A DNA stretch of 64,000 bases from DATFVJ01 sp963712955 (GCA_963712955.1 CAVQKF010000005.1:434001-498000), one strand, 5' to 3'; counted from the stretch's first letter, positions 53,127 through 62,461 are shown. Notes: a model not told the origin generated them from the sequence alone. Numbers and translations: made by a program.

Positions 53127-54203
53127 ATGCGGGTCAGGGGCATCGGTGCCGGGGCTGTCATGGCGGCAGGTGCAGCGGCAGCGGCGTACGTCGGTTTCGT
53201 GCGCCGGTGGCACCTGACCTGGGGTGCCACCGCACAAGAGGCGGACGGTGCGGTTGCGGGCGACGAGCTGATGCCACACCCGGATATCGTGGCGACCCGG
53301 GTGGTGGAGATCGGCGCTGGCCCGGCGGCGATCTGGCCGTGGCTGGTGCAGATGGGCCCGGGACGCGGCGGCGCCTGCACCTGCGCCTGGATCGGGCGCC
53401 GCTTGGGCATCGACATCCACAACACCGGCCGGATCGTCCCCGGATTGCAGGACCTGCAGGTGGGCGATGAGATCGCGATGCCCGGCTATGCGATGCGGGT
53501 GGAGCGGCTGGACCCCGGACACGCGCTGGTCATCCGGTCCAGCAACGGCGCCTGGGTGTGGTCGTTCGAGCTGCGGCCGGTGAACGGCCACACCCGGCTG
53601 ATCAGCCGGAACCGCTTCGCCACCGCCGCGCTGCCGCTGCGGGATAGGCTCGCGTGTCCGATCATCGAACCCGGCTCCTGGGTGATGGAGCGCAAGATGC
53701 TGCGCACGATAAAACAGCGGGCTGAGCAGCTCGCCCGGCCCGGGGAGACCGAGGTCGCCGAACGGGTCACGGTCGCCGCCCCGCCGGCGCAGGTGTACCA
53801 GGCGGTGTCGGACGTGCGCCGGATGGCACGCTGGAGCCCGGAATGCTTCGCCGTCTGGGCGTGGCCGCGCCGGGACGGCGCACCGGCCCGGTTTGCTGGG
53901 TTCAACCGGCGCGGATGGCGGGTCTGGTTCACCACGTGCCGGGTCGTCACGGCCGCGCCCGGCGAGGCCTTCGTATTCGACGTCACGACCTTCGGGATGC
54001 CGGTCGCGCGGTGGTCCTACCTGCTGACGGCGGTACCGGGGGGCACCGAAGTGACCGAGCAGTGGCACGACCAGCGCGGCCGCGGCGCCCGCGTGCTGGG
54101 GCGCATTTTCACCGGCCCGGTCGCCGCCACCAGGGCCCAGGCCAACCGCGAGGGAATGCGGACCACCGTCGCGCGGCTCAAGCACGACCTGGAGACACGC
54201 TGA
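53127..54203 (+). CDS. SRPBCC superfamily protein with two domains
   Basis: 358 residues. A short N-terminal hydrophobic segment (GIGAGAVMAAGAAAAAYVGF) is followed by one helix-grip domain (RVVEIGAGPAAIWPWLVQMG) and a second one (ERVTVAAPPAQVYQAVSDVR, ending EQWHDQRGRG). These START-like folds form hydrophobic ligand pockets; polyketide cyclases and lipid carriers are relatives. No catalytic assignment is possible. ATG 53127 is placed seven bases after GGAG; GTG 53124 is alternative. Confidence 0.82.
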   Translation: MRVRGIGAGAVMAAGAAAAAYVGFVRRWHLTWGATAQEADGAVAGDELMPHPDIVATRVVEIGAGPAAIWPWLVQMGPGRGGACTCAWIGRRLGIDIHNTGRIVPGLQDLQVGDEIAMPGYAMRVERLDPGHALVIRSSNGAWVWSFELRPVNGHTRLISRNRFATAALPLRDRLACPIIEPGSWVMERKMLRTIKQRAEQLARPGETEVAERVTVAAPPAQVYQAVSDVRRMARWSPECFAVWAWPRRDGAPARFAGFNRRGWRVWFTTCRVVTAAPGEAFVFDVTTFGMPVARWSYLLTAVPGGTEVTEQWHDQRGRGARVLGRIFTGPVAATRAQANREGMRTTVARLKHDLETR

Positions 54204-54443
54204 CCACCGGGCACATGGTTCCGCGGCCTCGCATGGCTTCGCCCTCCGCCGCCTCGCCGTGCCAGCGGGCACCGTCGCTCAGGCCGGGCATCAGCGCCGG
54301 CCGCGAATGAACTGGAACCGCACGTCAAGCTTGGCCGTAGGTAGTGCCGTAACCGGCAACGTTTGCCCTGTCCCGCGAGCCGCGATGAGTCCTGCGGCGT
54401 CCGGCGGTCGTAGTGTCGAACCCGTTACCGGGGAGGGCTTTTG

Positions 54444-55007
54444 ATGCGCAGCGTGACCTATTCGATGGGCGTCTCACTTGACGGCTACATCGTCGGGCCG
54501 GACGGCGACTTCGGCTGGACGCCGCCCGGCGAGGAGGTCTTTCGCTTCGTCACCGACGAGATACGAGAGGTCGGCGTCCACCTGCTGGGACGACGGCTGT
54601 ACGAGACGATGCTGTACTGGGAGACCGCCGACCAGGATCCATCGCCCGGCGGCTCAATGCTCGAGTGGGCCGCGATCTGGAAGCCGCTCCCAAAGGTGGT
54701 GTTCTCCACCACGCTGCCGGCGGTGCAGGGCAATGCCCGCCTGGCCTCCGGCGGCCTGGCGGAGGAGATCGAGCGGTTGCGAGCCGAGCCGGCGGAGGGC
54801 GACATCGCGATCGGCGGCGCGACTCTCGCCGCCGGGGCGGCCGCGTTGGGTCTGATCGACGAGTACCGGGCCAGGGTCTACCCGGTGCTGGTTGGCGGTG
54901 GCATTCCGTTCTTTCCCCAGCGCGAGCGCCGGGTGGATCTCGAACTCGTCGAGACCCGCACCTTCAGCTCGAGAGTCGTCTACCTCCGCTACCGCGTGGC
55001 GCGCTAG
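54444..55007 (+). CDS. Dihydrofolate reductase family protein (RibD C-terminal-like)
   Basis: 187 residues of the DHFR fold. SMGVSLDGYIVGPDGDFGW at the N-terminus, LLGRRLYETMLYWE, then VVFSTTLPAVQGNARL and GDIAIGGATLAAGAAALGLI (NADPH site), LIDEYRARVYPVLVGGG and a final ETRTFSSRVVYLRY. This group of small stand-alone reductases is common in actinomycetes; the substrate is unknown and it is not the housekeeping folate enzyme. ATG 54444 follows GGGGAGGG. Confidence 0.9.
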   Translation: MRSVTYSMGVSLDGYIVGPDGDFGWTPPGEEVFRFVTDEIREVGVHLLGRRLYETMLYWETADQDPSPGGSMLEWAAIWKPLPKVVFSTTLPAVQGNARLASGGLAEEIERLRAEPAEGDIAIGGATLAAGAAALGLIDEYRARVYPVLVGGGIPFFPQRERRVDLELVETRTFSSRVVYLRYRVAR

Positions 55008-55141
55008 CCGGCTCGTCCGCCGAGCCCCAGGAAGAACGGGCCAGCCAGTGGCTTGACCTCAATCACCCAGCCCAGTTCTCGCAGCGAGCGCTCGTCGAGG
55101 ACCCCGGGCCCTCGACCAGGCGAGCGAGCGTGGACACTCAT
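55004..55141 (-). CDS. Possible small protein (45 residues)
   Basis: ATG 55141 is preceded by AAAGGTGAG and opens a 45-residue frame with a balanced sequence (LRELGWVIEVKPLAGPFFLG). It lies 54 bases after the 68-residue gene on the same strand and overlaps the DHFR-like stop by a few bases. No family recognised; offered as a candidate only. Confidence 0.3.
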   Translation of the reverse strand: MSVHARSPGRGPGVLDERSLRELGWVIEVKPLAGPFFLGLGGRAG

Positions 55142-55195
55142 GGTCACTCACCTTTATCCGCGGGGCAATTATCCGCGCCCAGCATATGCCCGCAT

Positions 55196-55402
55196 TTACG
55201 GTGTTATCTCGTGCAGCAGGCGGCGCAGTTCGTCAAAGCTGCCGACTTTCGCGGTCTCGACGAAGACGAAGCGGTCACCGTGCACGGCAATGGAGTAGTT
55301 GCCGCCGGAGAAGGCCCAGCCCTGCTGGGGCAGCCAGCTCGTTGGGTCGAAGCCCGTGCGGCTGACAGCATCCATGGCCGCCGCCATCGAGTTGAACATC
55401 AT
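55196..55402 (-). CDS. Small hypothetical protein (68 residues)
   Basis: Balanced composition with PTSWLPQQGWAFSGGNYSIA, a central HGDRFVFVETAKVGSF and an acidic/basic C-terminal helix DELRRLLHEI, unlike shadow frames. No family recognised. There is no strong ribosome-binding site; the second Met, one codon in, could be the start. Confidence 0.5.
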   Translation of the reverse strand: MMFNSMAAAMDAVSRTGFDPTSWLPQQGWAFSGGNYSIAVHGDRFVFVETAKVGSFDELRRLLHEITP

Positions 55403-55594
55403 GGTGACCGCTGCGCAGAGCCCGGGAACATTGCCCCCTTGCGGAAGCAGCGGGCCCCAAGGGTCTTGCGGCCCCTGGGGGCCTTACTATCCACAGGGGC
55501 CGTTTGCCGGGCAGTGGGCAGCGCGCGAACCTGTCTGCGGGCGCCCCATCTGCTCGCCCAGCCGACGCCCGGCACCGGAGAGGAGACCAGTCTC

Positions 55595-55886
55595 ATGCAG
55601 GCATTGACGGACAGCGGCGTGTTCTGGGTCATGCTGTTCATGGCGATCATCGTGCTGTATCTGCTCCCGACGCTGATCGGAGCGGTCCGGGGAGTGGACG
55701 GGCTGACGCTGGTGTTCTTGGTCAATCTGATCGGAGCACCGGCCGCGATCGGCTGGTTAGGGTGCAATGATCCTCGCGTTCGGCCCGCGTCGCCTTCCCC
55801 CTGCGCCGCCGCTGCCCCCGTACCCAGGGCCGACGGCGTACGGGCACATCACCGGCCAGCGGCCTGGCACGTGGGAGCAGAATTAG
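55595..55886 (+). pseudogene. Superinfection-immunity-type membrane protein, one frameshift
   Basis: GGAGAGGAGA precedes ATG 55595. Two hydrophobic helices, VFWVMLFMAIIVLYLLPTLI and LTLVFLVNLIGAPAAIGWL, match the Imm_superinfect (phage T4 Imm-like) pattern. The tail, MILAFGPRRLPPAPPLPPYP to a stop at 55886, is in another frame; a small indel near 55763 joins them. In phage T4 Imm blocks DNA entry of a second phage; the bacterial members' role is not established. Confidence 0.6.
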
Positions 55887-56084
55887 GGCGCGAACACGGC
55901 GGTGGCATTCGCCGCCGCGAGAGCGCCACTGCGCCGCTTGCTACGGGGCCATTGCGCCACACATCGCCTCAGCCCCGAATGGTGTCGCGCGCGGTGTAAT
56001 CCCGCGTCGCTCCTAGTTTCGGCCGATGGCTCGTGCCGGGTGACGTCCGTCCCGCCAGGCGGTCACCGATCTTCCGCCAGCTGG

Positions 56085-57827
56085 TTACCAATGCGTGACA
56101 GACGTGGCTGGCCGGGGCGGTCTGTCTGCGGCACCGGTGAGGGTACCGGGAAGGGCCGCGGTCACGACCTCGGTCACGGTGGCGTAGTCAAGGCCGAGCC
56201 GGTGCGCGAGGCGGGCGACCTGACGTCCGACGTGGGCCGGTGGCATGGCGGCGATCAGGGGGGCAGCGGCGTGCATGGCGTTGATTTGCCCTTCGGCGTA
56301 GTGCAGCCAGCGGCTCCAGCAGTCGACTTCGGCGTCAATGACCAGATCGGCCAGCGGCTGGGCGTGGTCGCCGAGCGCGCGGGCGAGGGCGGCGGCACCC
56401 TGGTCGCCCAGGATCTGGGCCGGGTCCTGCCCAGCTGGCAGTTTGACGGCCATCACGGCCTCGGTGAGCGGGACGAGCAGCTGGTAGGCCTTGACCGCGG
56501 CCTGCTGCCCAGCCGGATCGGAGTCGAACGCGACCAGCACTCCGGCCGTCCGCAGGTCGGGCAGGTGGCCGAGGGCGGCGGCGTGCTGGCTGGTCAGCGC
56601 CGTCCCGCACGGCGCCAGGCCGGAGTAACGGCCGCGGCTGGCGGCGGTGACGGCAATGGCGTCGAGCGGCCCTTCAACGATGACCGGCTGCGCTCCCCGG
56701 GCGAGCCAACCGCGTGCCTCCCACAGGCCGAACAGCACCTCGCCCTTCCGGTACGGCCCTGTGCCGGGGCTGTTCAGGTATTTGGGCACGTCAGGGCGGG
56801 CGCCGCCGGGCGCGCGGCCGATGAAGGCGACCATGGTGCCGTCGGCGGCCCGGATGGGCAGCATGGCGCGGTCGCGGAAAGTGTCGATGAGGGTGCCGCG
56901 CCGGGACCGGCGGCCCAGCCCCGCCGCCTCGATAACACGGTCGCGGTAGCCGAGCGCCCGCAGATGCTGGACGAGCGCCGTCCACTCCGCGGGGGCGTAC
57001 CCGCTCTGCCAGCGCTGTTGCACCGCAGCATCGAAGCCGCGGTTGGCCAGGTAGCCGGGGACCCAGCTGCCGGGCAGCCGGCCGCGGAAGAACCGCGCCG
57101 CGGCCCGGTGAACCTGGGCGAGCTCAGTACCTGATAGTGGCGGCGGGTGGGCGCCGGCTGCGGCTGCGCGGACGTGGCTGCGGGCGGGCGGCTCACGTTC
57201 CCTGGCACGCGGCGCGCGGACCGGCCGGGTGACTCGCCCAGCTTCGGGGAGCGCCGCCGCCAGGCGCGCGTTGATCAGGTCTGCGGCGGTGAGCACCCGG
57301 CTGGCGACCGCCCGCACGGTCACGGCCGGGTGATCGCGCGGCTCGGTCCCGGCCCAGCTGGAGACGTGAGGGAACCTGATCGCCGGCCCGTCGATGCCCA
57401 GATGGATCGCGACGAGGACAGCGACGGAGTCGGCTTCGACCTTGCGGATCCCCTGGCAACCAGCGGTGCCGCAGCCGAGGTAGGCGATCTCGCCATGCAG
57501 CAGCACGTGCCCGAGTTGATGGGCGAGCGCTGTGATTGCTTGTTCGGGGGTGGCGTCGCGGCGGATGCGGATGCGCCGGTCCCGCCAGCTGGTGAACCCG
57601 TCGCCGTCGGCGCAGTGCCCGCGCTCGGCCGTGAAGCCCTGGTGGCGGGCCAGGTGCACTAGCGCGGCCCAGGCGCCGATCGGCACCTGCCCGCCGCTCC
57701 GCCCCATGATCCCTAACGGCGGTGCGGGGTGCGCCCGGGCCAGCCAGTTCACCCAGTCCCGGCCGCTGTGCAACGACGCCAGCTCAAGGTCACCAATTGT
57801 TGCTGCTCTATGAGGTTTTTCGCTCAT
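56085..57827 (-). CDS. Primase-like TOPRIM protein fused to a metalloprotease-like domain
   Basis: 580 residues. Residues about 1-190 resemble an ArdC/ImmA-type zinc peptidase region with AITALAHQLGHVLLHGE, where the usual HExxH is HQxxH; CGTAGCQGIRKVEADSVAVL follows. A linker leads to a DnaG-like region: RGFDAAVQQRWQSGYAPAEW, TLIDTFRDRAMLPIRAADG and a TOPRIM core with VIVEGPLDAIAV and LVAFDSDPAGQQAA. This architecture is typical of actinomycete plasmid and integrative-element replication proteins. It is last of a five-gene minus-strand run. The Glu-to-Gln change suggests the peptidase part is non-catalytic. Confidence 0.83.
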   Translation of the reverse strand: MSEKPHRAATIGDLELASLHSGRDWVNWLARAHPAPPLGIMGRSGGQVPIGAWAALVHLARHQGFTAERGHCADGDGFTSWRDRRIRIRRDATPEQAITALAHQLGHVLLHGEIAYLGCGTAGCQGIRKVEADSVAVLVAIHLGIDGPAIRFPHVSSWAGTEPRDHPAVTVRAVASRVLTAADLINARLAAALPEAGRVTRPVRAPRAREREPPARSHVRAAAAGAHPPPLSGTELAQVHRAAARFFRGRLPGSWVPGYLANRGFDAAVQQRWQSGYAPAEWTALVQHLRALGYRDRVIEAAGLGRRSRRGTLIDTFRDRAMLPIRAADGTMVAFIGRAPGGARPDVPKYLNSPGTGPYRKGEVLFGLWEARGWLARGAQPVIVEGPLDAIAVTAASRGRYSGLAPCGTALTSQHAAALGHLPDLRTAGVLVAFDSDPAGQQAAVKAYQLLVPLTEAVMAVKLPAGQDPAQILGDQGAAALARALGDHAQPLADLVIDAEVDCWSRWLHYAEGQINAMHAAAPLIAAMPPAHVGRQVARLAHRLGLDYATVTEVVTAALPGTLTGAADRPPRPATSVTHW

Positions 57828-57878
57828 ATCAGCGCTCCTGTGCCCAGTGTCGCCCAGTTTGGCGGCGGGGCAAACCCT

Positions 57879-58946
57879 TCAGGGCCGGGGCCCGTCGCGG
57901 CGGACCGAATCCCGGGCCGGGAAGCTTGCAGCTCCTGGCGAGCGCGCCGCGCCGGGATCGCTGCTGGCGGCCATCACGTCTTCGATCGGCATCGGGAAGT
58001 CGCGTTCCCACGGCCGGGCAGCGCGGGCGGTGGCTGCGCCGGCGGTGGTGGCGGCGTCGAGGGCGCCGGTCCGGTTCTGAGCGCGTTCATTGGTGCTTGC
58101 CGTTGCAGGGAGGTCGGTCGCGGCGTCCAGGTCCGCCGCCCGGACCTGTTCGGCACCAGCCGCCCGGCTCTGCTCGGTGCCCGCGGGCCCGTTGGCCGGA
58201 TCGGGCCGCACGATGCGTTCGATGACGGCCGGGGGCAGGTTGGTGACCGCCTCCAGGATGCTGCGCTGCTCGGCCTCGTCGAGCAGGTCACGTCCGTAGG
58301 CGCGGGCCTGTTCCTGCAGCGCGTCGATGATCTGCGAGCCGCGCCGTTCCTGCGCCTTCGCCGCGGCGTGAGGGTCGAACGCGGCGCGGCCCGTGCCGCT
58401 CTCGGCGGGGACCCGCACCAGGGTTTCGGCGTCGAGCGCCGATCTTGGAGTGAAGGTCGCATCGTGCACGCGGGACGGGCGGGTGAACAGCGCAGCGGCT
58501 TCACGCATCGCGTCGGATGGCCCCATCCCGTCGGCGCGGAGCCGGTCGTAGCGGGCCATGGCGTGCGGGTGCAGGTCGCGCAGCCGTTCCTCGCATTTGC
58601 GCATCGCTGTCGCGGCGGAGGGCTCGTACCACGGCACCGACCGGTCCGCATACGGTGTCGCCGCTCCCCATGCGCGGGCGGTCTGGAACAGATCGGCCTG
58701 GCCCAGCCATTGCGGGTCGGCAGCGGGTGCCCACCCGGCGCGGTGGGTGTCGCGGTCGGCGTGGATCCGGGCGTTCAGCGCCCGGCGCGTGCGCTCGTCG
58801 CGTTCCGCCGCCACTACGGCCTGGGTGTTCTTGTGGTGGAGGTAGATCTGGGCCGCGGTCACCGCGACCTAGGCGACCTGCACGGTTCGTTGCAGCCCGT
58901 GGTGCACGGCGTCCTGGAACGGGTCGGGATGGTTTTCTGCGTCCAT
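57879..58946 (-). pseudogene. Mobile-element-associated hypothetical protein with an in-frame TAG
   Basis: About 327 residues from GTG 58862: helical start AAQIYLHHKNTQAVVAAERDE, WAPAADPQWLGQADLF, then LLDEAEQRSILEAVTNLPP and an Ala/Pro/Thr-rich end. Twenty-five codons upstream in the same frame, ATG 58946 with AAGGAG opens MDAENHPDPFQDAVHHGL up to a TAG at about 58869-58871. This reads smoothly into the rest, so the full gene probably starts at 58946 and has one nonsense codon or error. Function unknown; its position in a transfer/replication operon suggests an accessory role. Confidence 0.55.
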
Positions 58947-58959
58947 CTCCGCTGTCTCC

Positions 58960-59891
58960 TTAATATCTGCGCGGGCGGCTGTCGCCCGGCTGGCGAGCGC
59001 GGGGATCGCTGCCAGCCGGGCCGGCCAATCGCATCCGGGCTGGGCCCGTTGCTGCGGTGGCGTCGGTCACCGTGATGGGGAAGTCGAGGGCGGCCTGGCG
59101 CCAGGTCCGCAAGGGCACCGGACGGCCTGATCCCGTATGGCTGGCGAGGCCGCGGAACGTGGTCCCTGCAAAAGCGGCGCCACGTGGGCAGCCGTGTCGC
59201 GGGCCGCCGAACCGCTCGGGCGGGGCAGGAAACCCACGGCGCGGCTGATCGCGGTCTCCTGGGCGCGGTCGTCGGTGGTGTCCTGGCGCAGGGTGCGGAA
59301 AAGCGGGAGCGCCCGGCGGGCGATCCGCAGATGGCGTTCGAGCAGGTCATCGATGGTCTTTTCCAGGACCCAGATGGCGCGCAGCCGCAGCGCGTTGCCG
59401 ATTTCGGCTGGCCGGACGGCGGGATCGCGTGGGGCGGGGATGCCGCAGCGGGCGGTCACGGTGGCGCGGAGTTCCTCGCTGGCCTGGACGAGGGCCAGGA
59501 TGCCGAGGCGGGCCGGGGACCTAGCGGACATCTGCCGGTACCGGTCGATGACCGCGGTCGCGGTGGCCGTGGGGTCAGCGGCGAGTTGCTGGATGACGGT
59601 GCGCATCGCGGTCAGCCGGGTCTCCAGCGCGTGGTCGTACCAGCCGGTGACCAGCAGGTCCCAGTGATGTTGACGGCCAGGGCGGGTCAGGTCGGTGTCG
59701 TAGCCGGTGCGGGTCAGCGCGGTGCGCATGGCCCGGGCGGCCCGCGGTGACCGCAGCCGTACCCGGACACCGTCCGGCACCGCCGTCACGTAGCCCACCG
59801 GCCGCCAGCCGTCACTGGCGGCGACATGCTCGCAGATCGCCAGGATGTGCGCCGGGTCGAGCCCCGCGCGGCGCAGCTCAGGTGTCGTCAT
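58960..59891 (-). pseudogene. Mobile-element-associated hypothetical protein, one frameshift
   Basis: From ATG 59891, about 240 residues (HILAICEHVAASDGWRPVGY, LLVTGWYDHALETRLTAMRT, LRLRAIWVLEKTIDDLLERH) look like a real protein. Near 59165 the frame breaks. With one more T in a TTTT run the sequence continues FAGTTFRGLASHTGSGRPVP, then LRTWRQAALDFPITVTDATA, and stops at 58960, just before the next gene's ribosome-binding site. Uncorrected, it stops at 59067. I recognise no family. Its start overlaps the DUF4913 stop by 14 bases. Confidence 0.6.
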
Positions 59892-60435
59892 CGCCGGTCA
59901 CCGCATCGTCATCATGATTGCCGTCGCCGCCGGTGCTGCGGGCATGGTCCGCGGCGCCGTCGCCGGGCCCGGCCGCGCGGTCCCACCAGCCGGCCGGGGC
60001 GGGGTCCGCGGCAGCTTCGTGTGGTTCGCGGTGAGCGTCTTCGCTGCATTGGTAGAAGGGGCCGCGGGCACCGAGGAGGAGCGGGAGCTGGTGGTCGAGG
60101 TGCTCGCGGTACCAGATGCCGATGCCGGTGCCGGGCATCGTGCGCAGCACCTCCCAGGCGTGCCACAGCGAGTTGAGGCGGCTGATCGCTTCGCCGTGCC
60201 GCCACCATTGGCGGCACCACCGGTACTCACCGCCGAGGGTGCGGCGGAACATCGGCAGGAAATACTCGGTCAGCCAGTCTTCCAGTTCGGTGAATTCCGG
60301 GTCAGGCGCCGATTCGCCAGGGCCTCTGACGTTGCGGTCGCCGCTGTCGCCTGCGGCAGACGGGGCGGGGGGCGCTTCTGCTGGGGCCGGGGCGCCGGCG
60401 CCGCCCGCGGTGGTGGTGGTGGTGGTGTTGGTCAT
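59878..60435 (-). CDS. DUF4913 domain-containing protein
   Basis: 185 residues with Ala/Thr-rich N- and C-terminal tails. The central domain is diagnostic: LEDWLTEYFLPMFRRTLG, YRWCRQWWRHGEAISRLNSL, HAWEVLRTMPGTGIGIWYRE and HLDHQLPLLLGARGPF. DUF4913 proteins occur in conjugative elements of actinomycetes; function unknown. Its ATG overlaps the coupling-protein stop by four bases, so they are co-translated. Confidence 0.88.
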   Translation of the reverse strand: MTNTTTTTTAGGAGAPAPAEAPPAPSAAGDSGDRNVRGPGESAPDPEFTELEDWLTEYFLPMFRRTLGGEYRWCRQWWRHGEAISRLNSLWHAWEVLRTMPGTGIGIWYREHLDHQLPLLLGARGPFYQCSEDAHREPHEAAADPAPAGWWDRAAGPGDGAADHARSTGGDGNHDDDAVTGDDDT

Positions 60436-61682
60436 GGCGATGTCTCCTGTAGTGAGATGGCGGACGTACGCCCGTGGTCAGGCTGGGCCGGCCAGGCCTG
60501 GTTCGCGGCGGCGCGGATCTCGTCCTGGGCCGCAGCCTGGGCGGCGCTGATCTGTGCGGCGCAGGGGCCGGCATGCCAGGGGGTGAGGTGGATGAGCGCG
60601 GGCTTGGCGCCGGTGGCGAGCAGCAGCGCGGTACCCGGCGGCAGGGCGCGGATGGCGGCGGGCTCGAGGATGTCCTGCCGGCGCAGCGACACCGATTCGC
60701 TGGCCCGGCCCTCGCCATAGTTGATCGAGCGGACCGGGACGTCGTGCTGGCCGATCAGGGTGGCCAGGTCCCGGGCCAGGCGCGGTGAATCCACACCGGC
60801 GCCGATGATCTTCTTCGTGGCCGCGCCCCACAGGGCGGCCATCCCCTGCTCGCCCCACACCGTGACGCCCTGCTCGTAGGACTGCAGGATGGTGACGGGT
60901 GTGATGCCCCGCGAGCCAAGGTGGGAGTACAGGTCCGGCAGGTCGGCGATCCGGCAGATGTTGGCCGCCTCATCCAGCACCACGACCATCGGCGGGTCCA
61001 GCCGCCCGCCCAGGCGCTCGGCCCGGCGTTCCGCTGCGCGCATCGCGGTGTCCGACAGCGCGGCGATTAGCGGCGCTGCAGCCGAGCGGGATTTCGACAG
61101 GAGAAACAAGGTGCCCGTGCCGGCGGCGAACCCGTCCGGGTTGAACATCGGCAGGGTGCCGCGGCGGGGTGGGGTGACCCAGGCCATGATGGCCGGGTCG
61201 GTCATGGCTTTGGCCGCGGTGCGGGCGGTCTGATAGATGCCGTCCCGGGTCTCGGCGGCGCCGATGACGCCTTCTGCGTGTTCAAGGTCGTTTTCGGTAT
61301 CTGGTCCCCAGCCGATGCCGAGCGCCTCCAAGCATGCGCGTGCCATCTCCTCTCGTTCAGAAATATGCTCGCCCGGCCATCCCGCGGCCGGGCAGCCCTG
61401 GGTCGCGCGCACATACTTATCGAGCGTGGTGCGCTGGCCCATCAGCTCACGCAAATATGCAAGGTGCGCGGCGATCTCGCGGGCAAGCCGGGCGTCGCCG
61501 TTCCGGCTCGCCGCTTCTCGCAGCGGGGCGAGTGAGCGGTAGACGTCGAGCCTGCTCGCGGCGGGCGCGGCAGGGGCTGGCGGCGGGCAGCAGTCGTAGT
61601 CGATGACGGGTGCGGCGCCCCGCCCGGTCTCGTGGCTGTCCCAGGCCCGCAGGACCGCCTCGGTGTCGTCACGCAGGCTCAT
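60432..61682 (-). CDS. Truncated TraG/VirD4-type coupling protein fused to an unrelated N-terminus
   Basis: 416 residues. From about residue 138 it matches the second half of type IV coupling ATPases: IGAAETRDGIYQTARTAAKA, GTGTLFLLSKSR, VVVLDEAANICRIADLPDLY (Walker B), LQSYEQGVTVWGEQGMAALW and KKIIGAGVDSPRLARDLATL. The membrane helices and Walker A are missing. Residues 1-135 (MSLRDDTEAVLRAWDSHETG onward, then LDKYVRATQGCPAAGWPGEH) belong to a different kind of protein. An in-frame deletion joining two genes explains this, and the product cannot be a working DNA pump. Confidence 0.78.
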   Translation of the reverse strand: MSLRDDTEAVLRAWDSHETGRGAAPVIDYDCCPPPAPAAPAASRLDVYRSLAPLREAASRNGDARLAREIAAHLAYLRELMGQRTTLDKYVRATQGCPAAGWPGEHISEREEMARACLEALGIGWGPDTENDLEHAEGVIGAAETRDGIYQTARTAAKAMTDPAIMAWVTPPRRGTLPMFNPDGFAAGTGTLFLLSKSRSAAAPLIAALSDTAMRAAERRAERLGGRLDPPMVVVLDEAANICRIADLPDLYSHLGSRGITPVTILQSYEQGVTVWGEQGMAALWGAATKKIIGAGVDSPRLARDLATLIGQHDVPVRSINYGEGRASESVSLRRQDILEPAAIRALPPGTALLLATGAKPALIHLTPWHAGPCAAQISAAQAAAQDEIRAAANQAWPAQPDHGRTSAISLQETSP

Positions 61683-61725
61683 TGCTGACCGCCCAGCGCA
61701 GCGTGACGGCCTGGTTCGGCCTCAG

Positions 61726-61878
61726 CTAGTCGCGTGTCAGCGTGATCACCACATCGTTGCCCTCGTAATCCCACATCAGTTCCTCGGTCGCGGAGTTCTC
61801 CGACCCGTCCGGGTGCTCCTCGACCGCGTGGCGCTGCCGTGGGATGCGACAACTGGGTCCGCTCCACGGGAACCCAGT
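61726..61878 (-). pseudogene. 3' fragment of an unknown gene
   Basis: The minus-strand frame stopping at 61726 ends with a protein-like stretch, HAVEEHPDGSENSATEELMW and DYEGNDVVITLTRD. No start or upstream homologous part is visible because the region further upstream is the truncated integrase. Probably the tail of a deleted gene. Confidence 0.35.
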
Positions 61879-61882
61879 TGTG

Positions 61883-62461
61883 TCAGCGTCCGCTGGGGCG
61901 TAGGGCGGCGGAGACTCGCAGGACCCGGTGGCCATGTTCTTCGCCGAGATCGCCCACGTCCGCGCCGGTGGCTTCGAGGATCCGCAGGCCCAGCAAGCCG
62001 AGCATCGCAACCAGCGCGAAGTCGTAAGGATTGGCAGAGTCCCGGGCAGTTGTGAGCAGGGCCTCGAACTGGAGATGGGTGAACCCGAGCGTCGGCGACT
62101 CGGCGGGCACCGCCGGGCGGCGGACATACTCGGCCGGTGAGTGCGCCAATATGCTGTCGATTACGCACGTCCGGTAGAACCCAGCGATCACCGACAGACG
62201 CCGGGACACAGTTGACGGCTGGAACCTGCGGACCTCCTGCATCCATCGGACGTGCAACTCCAGATGCGGGCGCTCGACAGCCAGCGGGTCCAGGCCGCGC
62301 TCAGCGCACCAGCCAAAGTAGATTCGCAGGTCGGACTCCATGTGGACGCGCGACGTGCCCTTGTAACGGGCGAGGTAGGCGGCAGCTGCGAGCCTCAGCA
62401 CGTCGGCGCGCTGCCCAGATCCTCCGGCCGAGGCGGCGGTTAACTCTGTGTAGTGGGTCAT
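61883..62461 (-). pseudogene. Tyrosine integrase, C-terminally truncated
   Basis: Residues from ATG 62461 give a SAM-like core-binding domain (AAYLARYKGTSRVHMESDLR, LDPLAVERPHLELHVRWMQE) and the start of the catalytic domain, with the first catalytic Arg in LGLLGLRILEATGADVGDLG. The protein then ends at 61883, before the Lys, HxxR, His and Tyr positions. It borders the truncated coupling-protein operon, so both seem to be leftovers of one degraded element. Confidence 0.75.
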
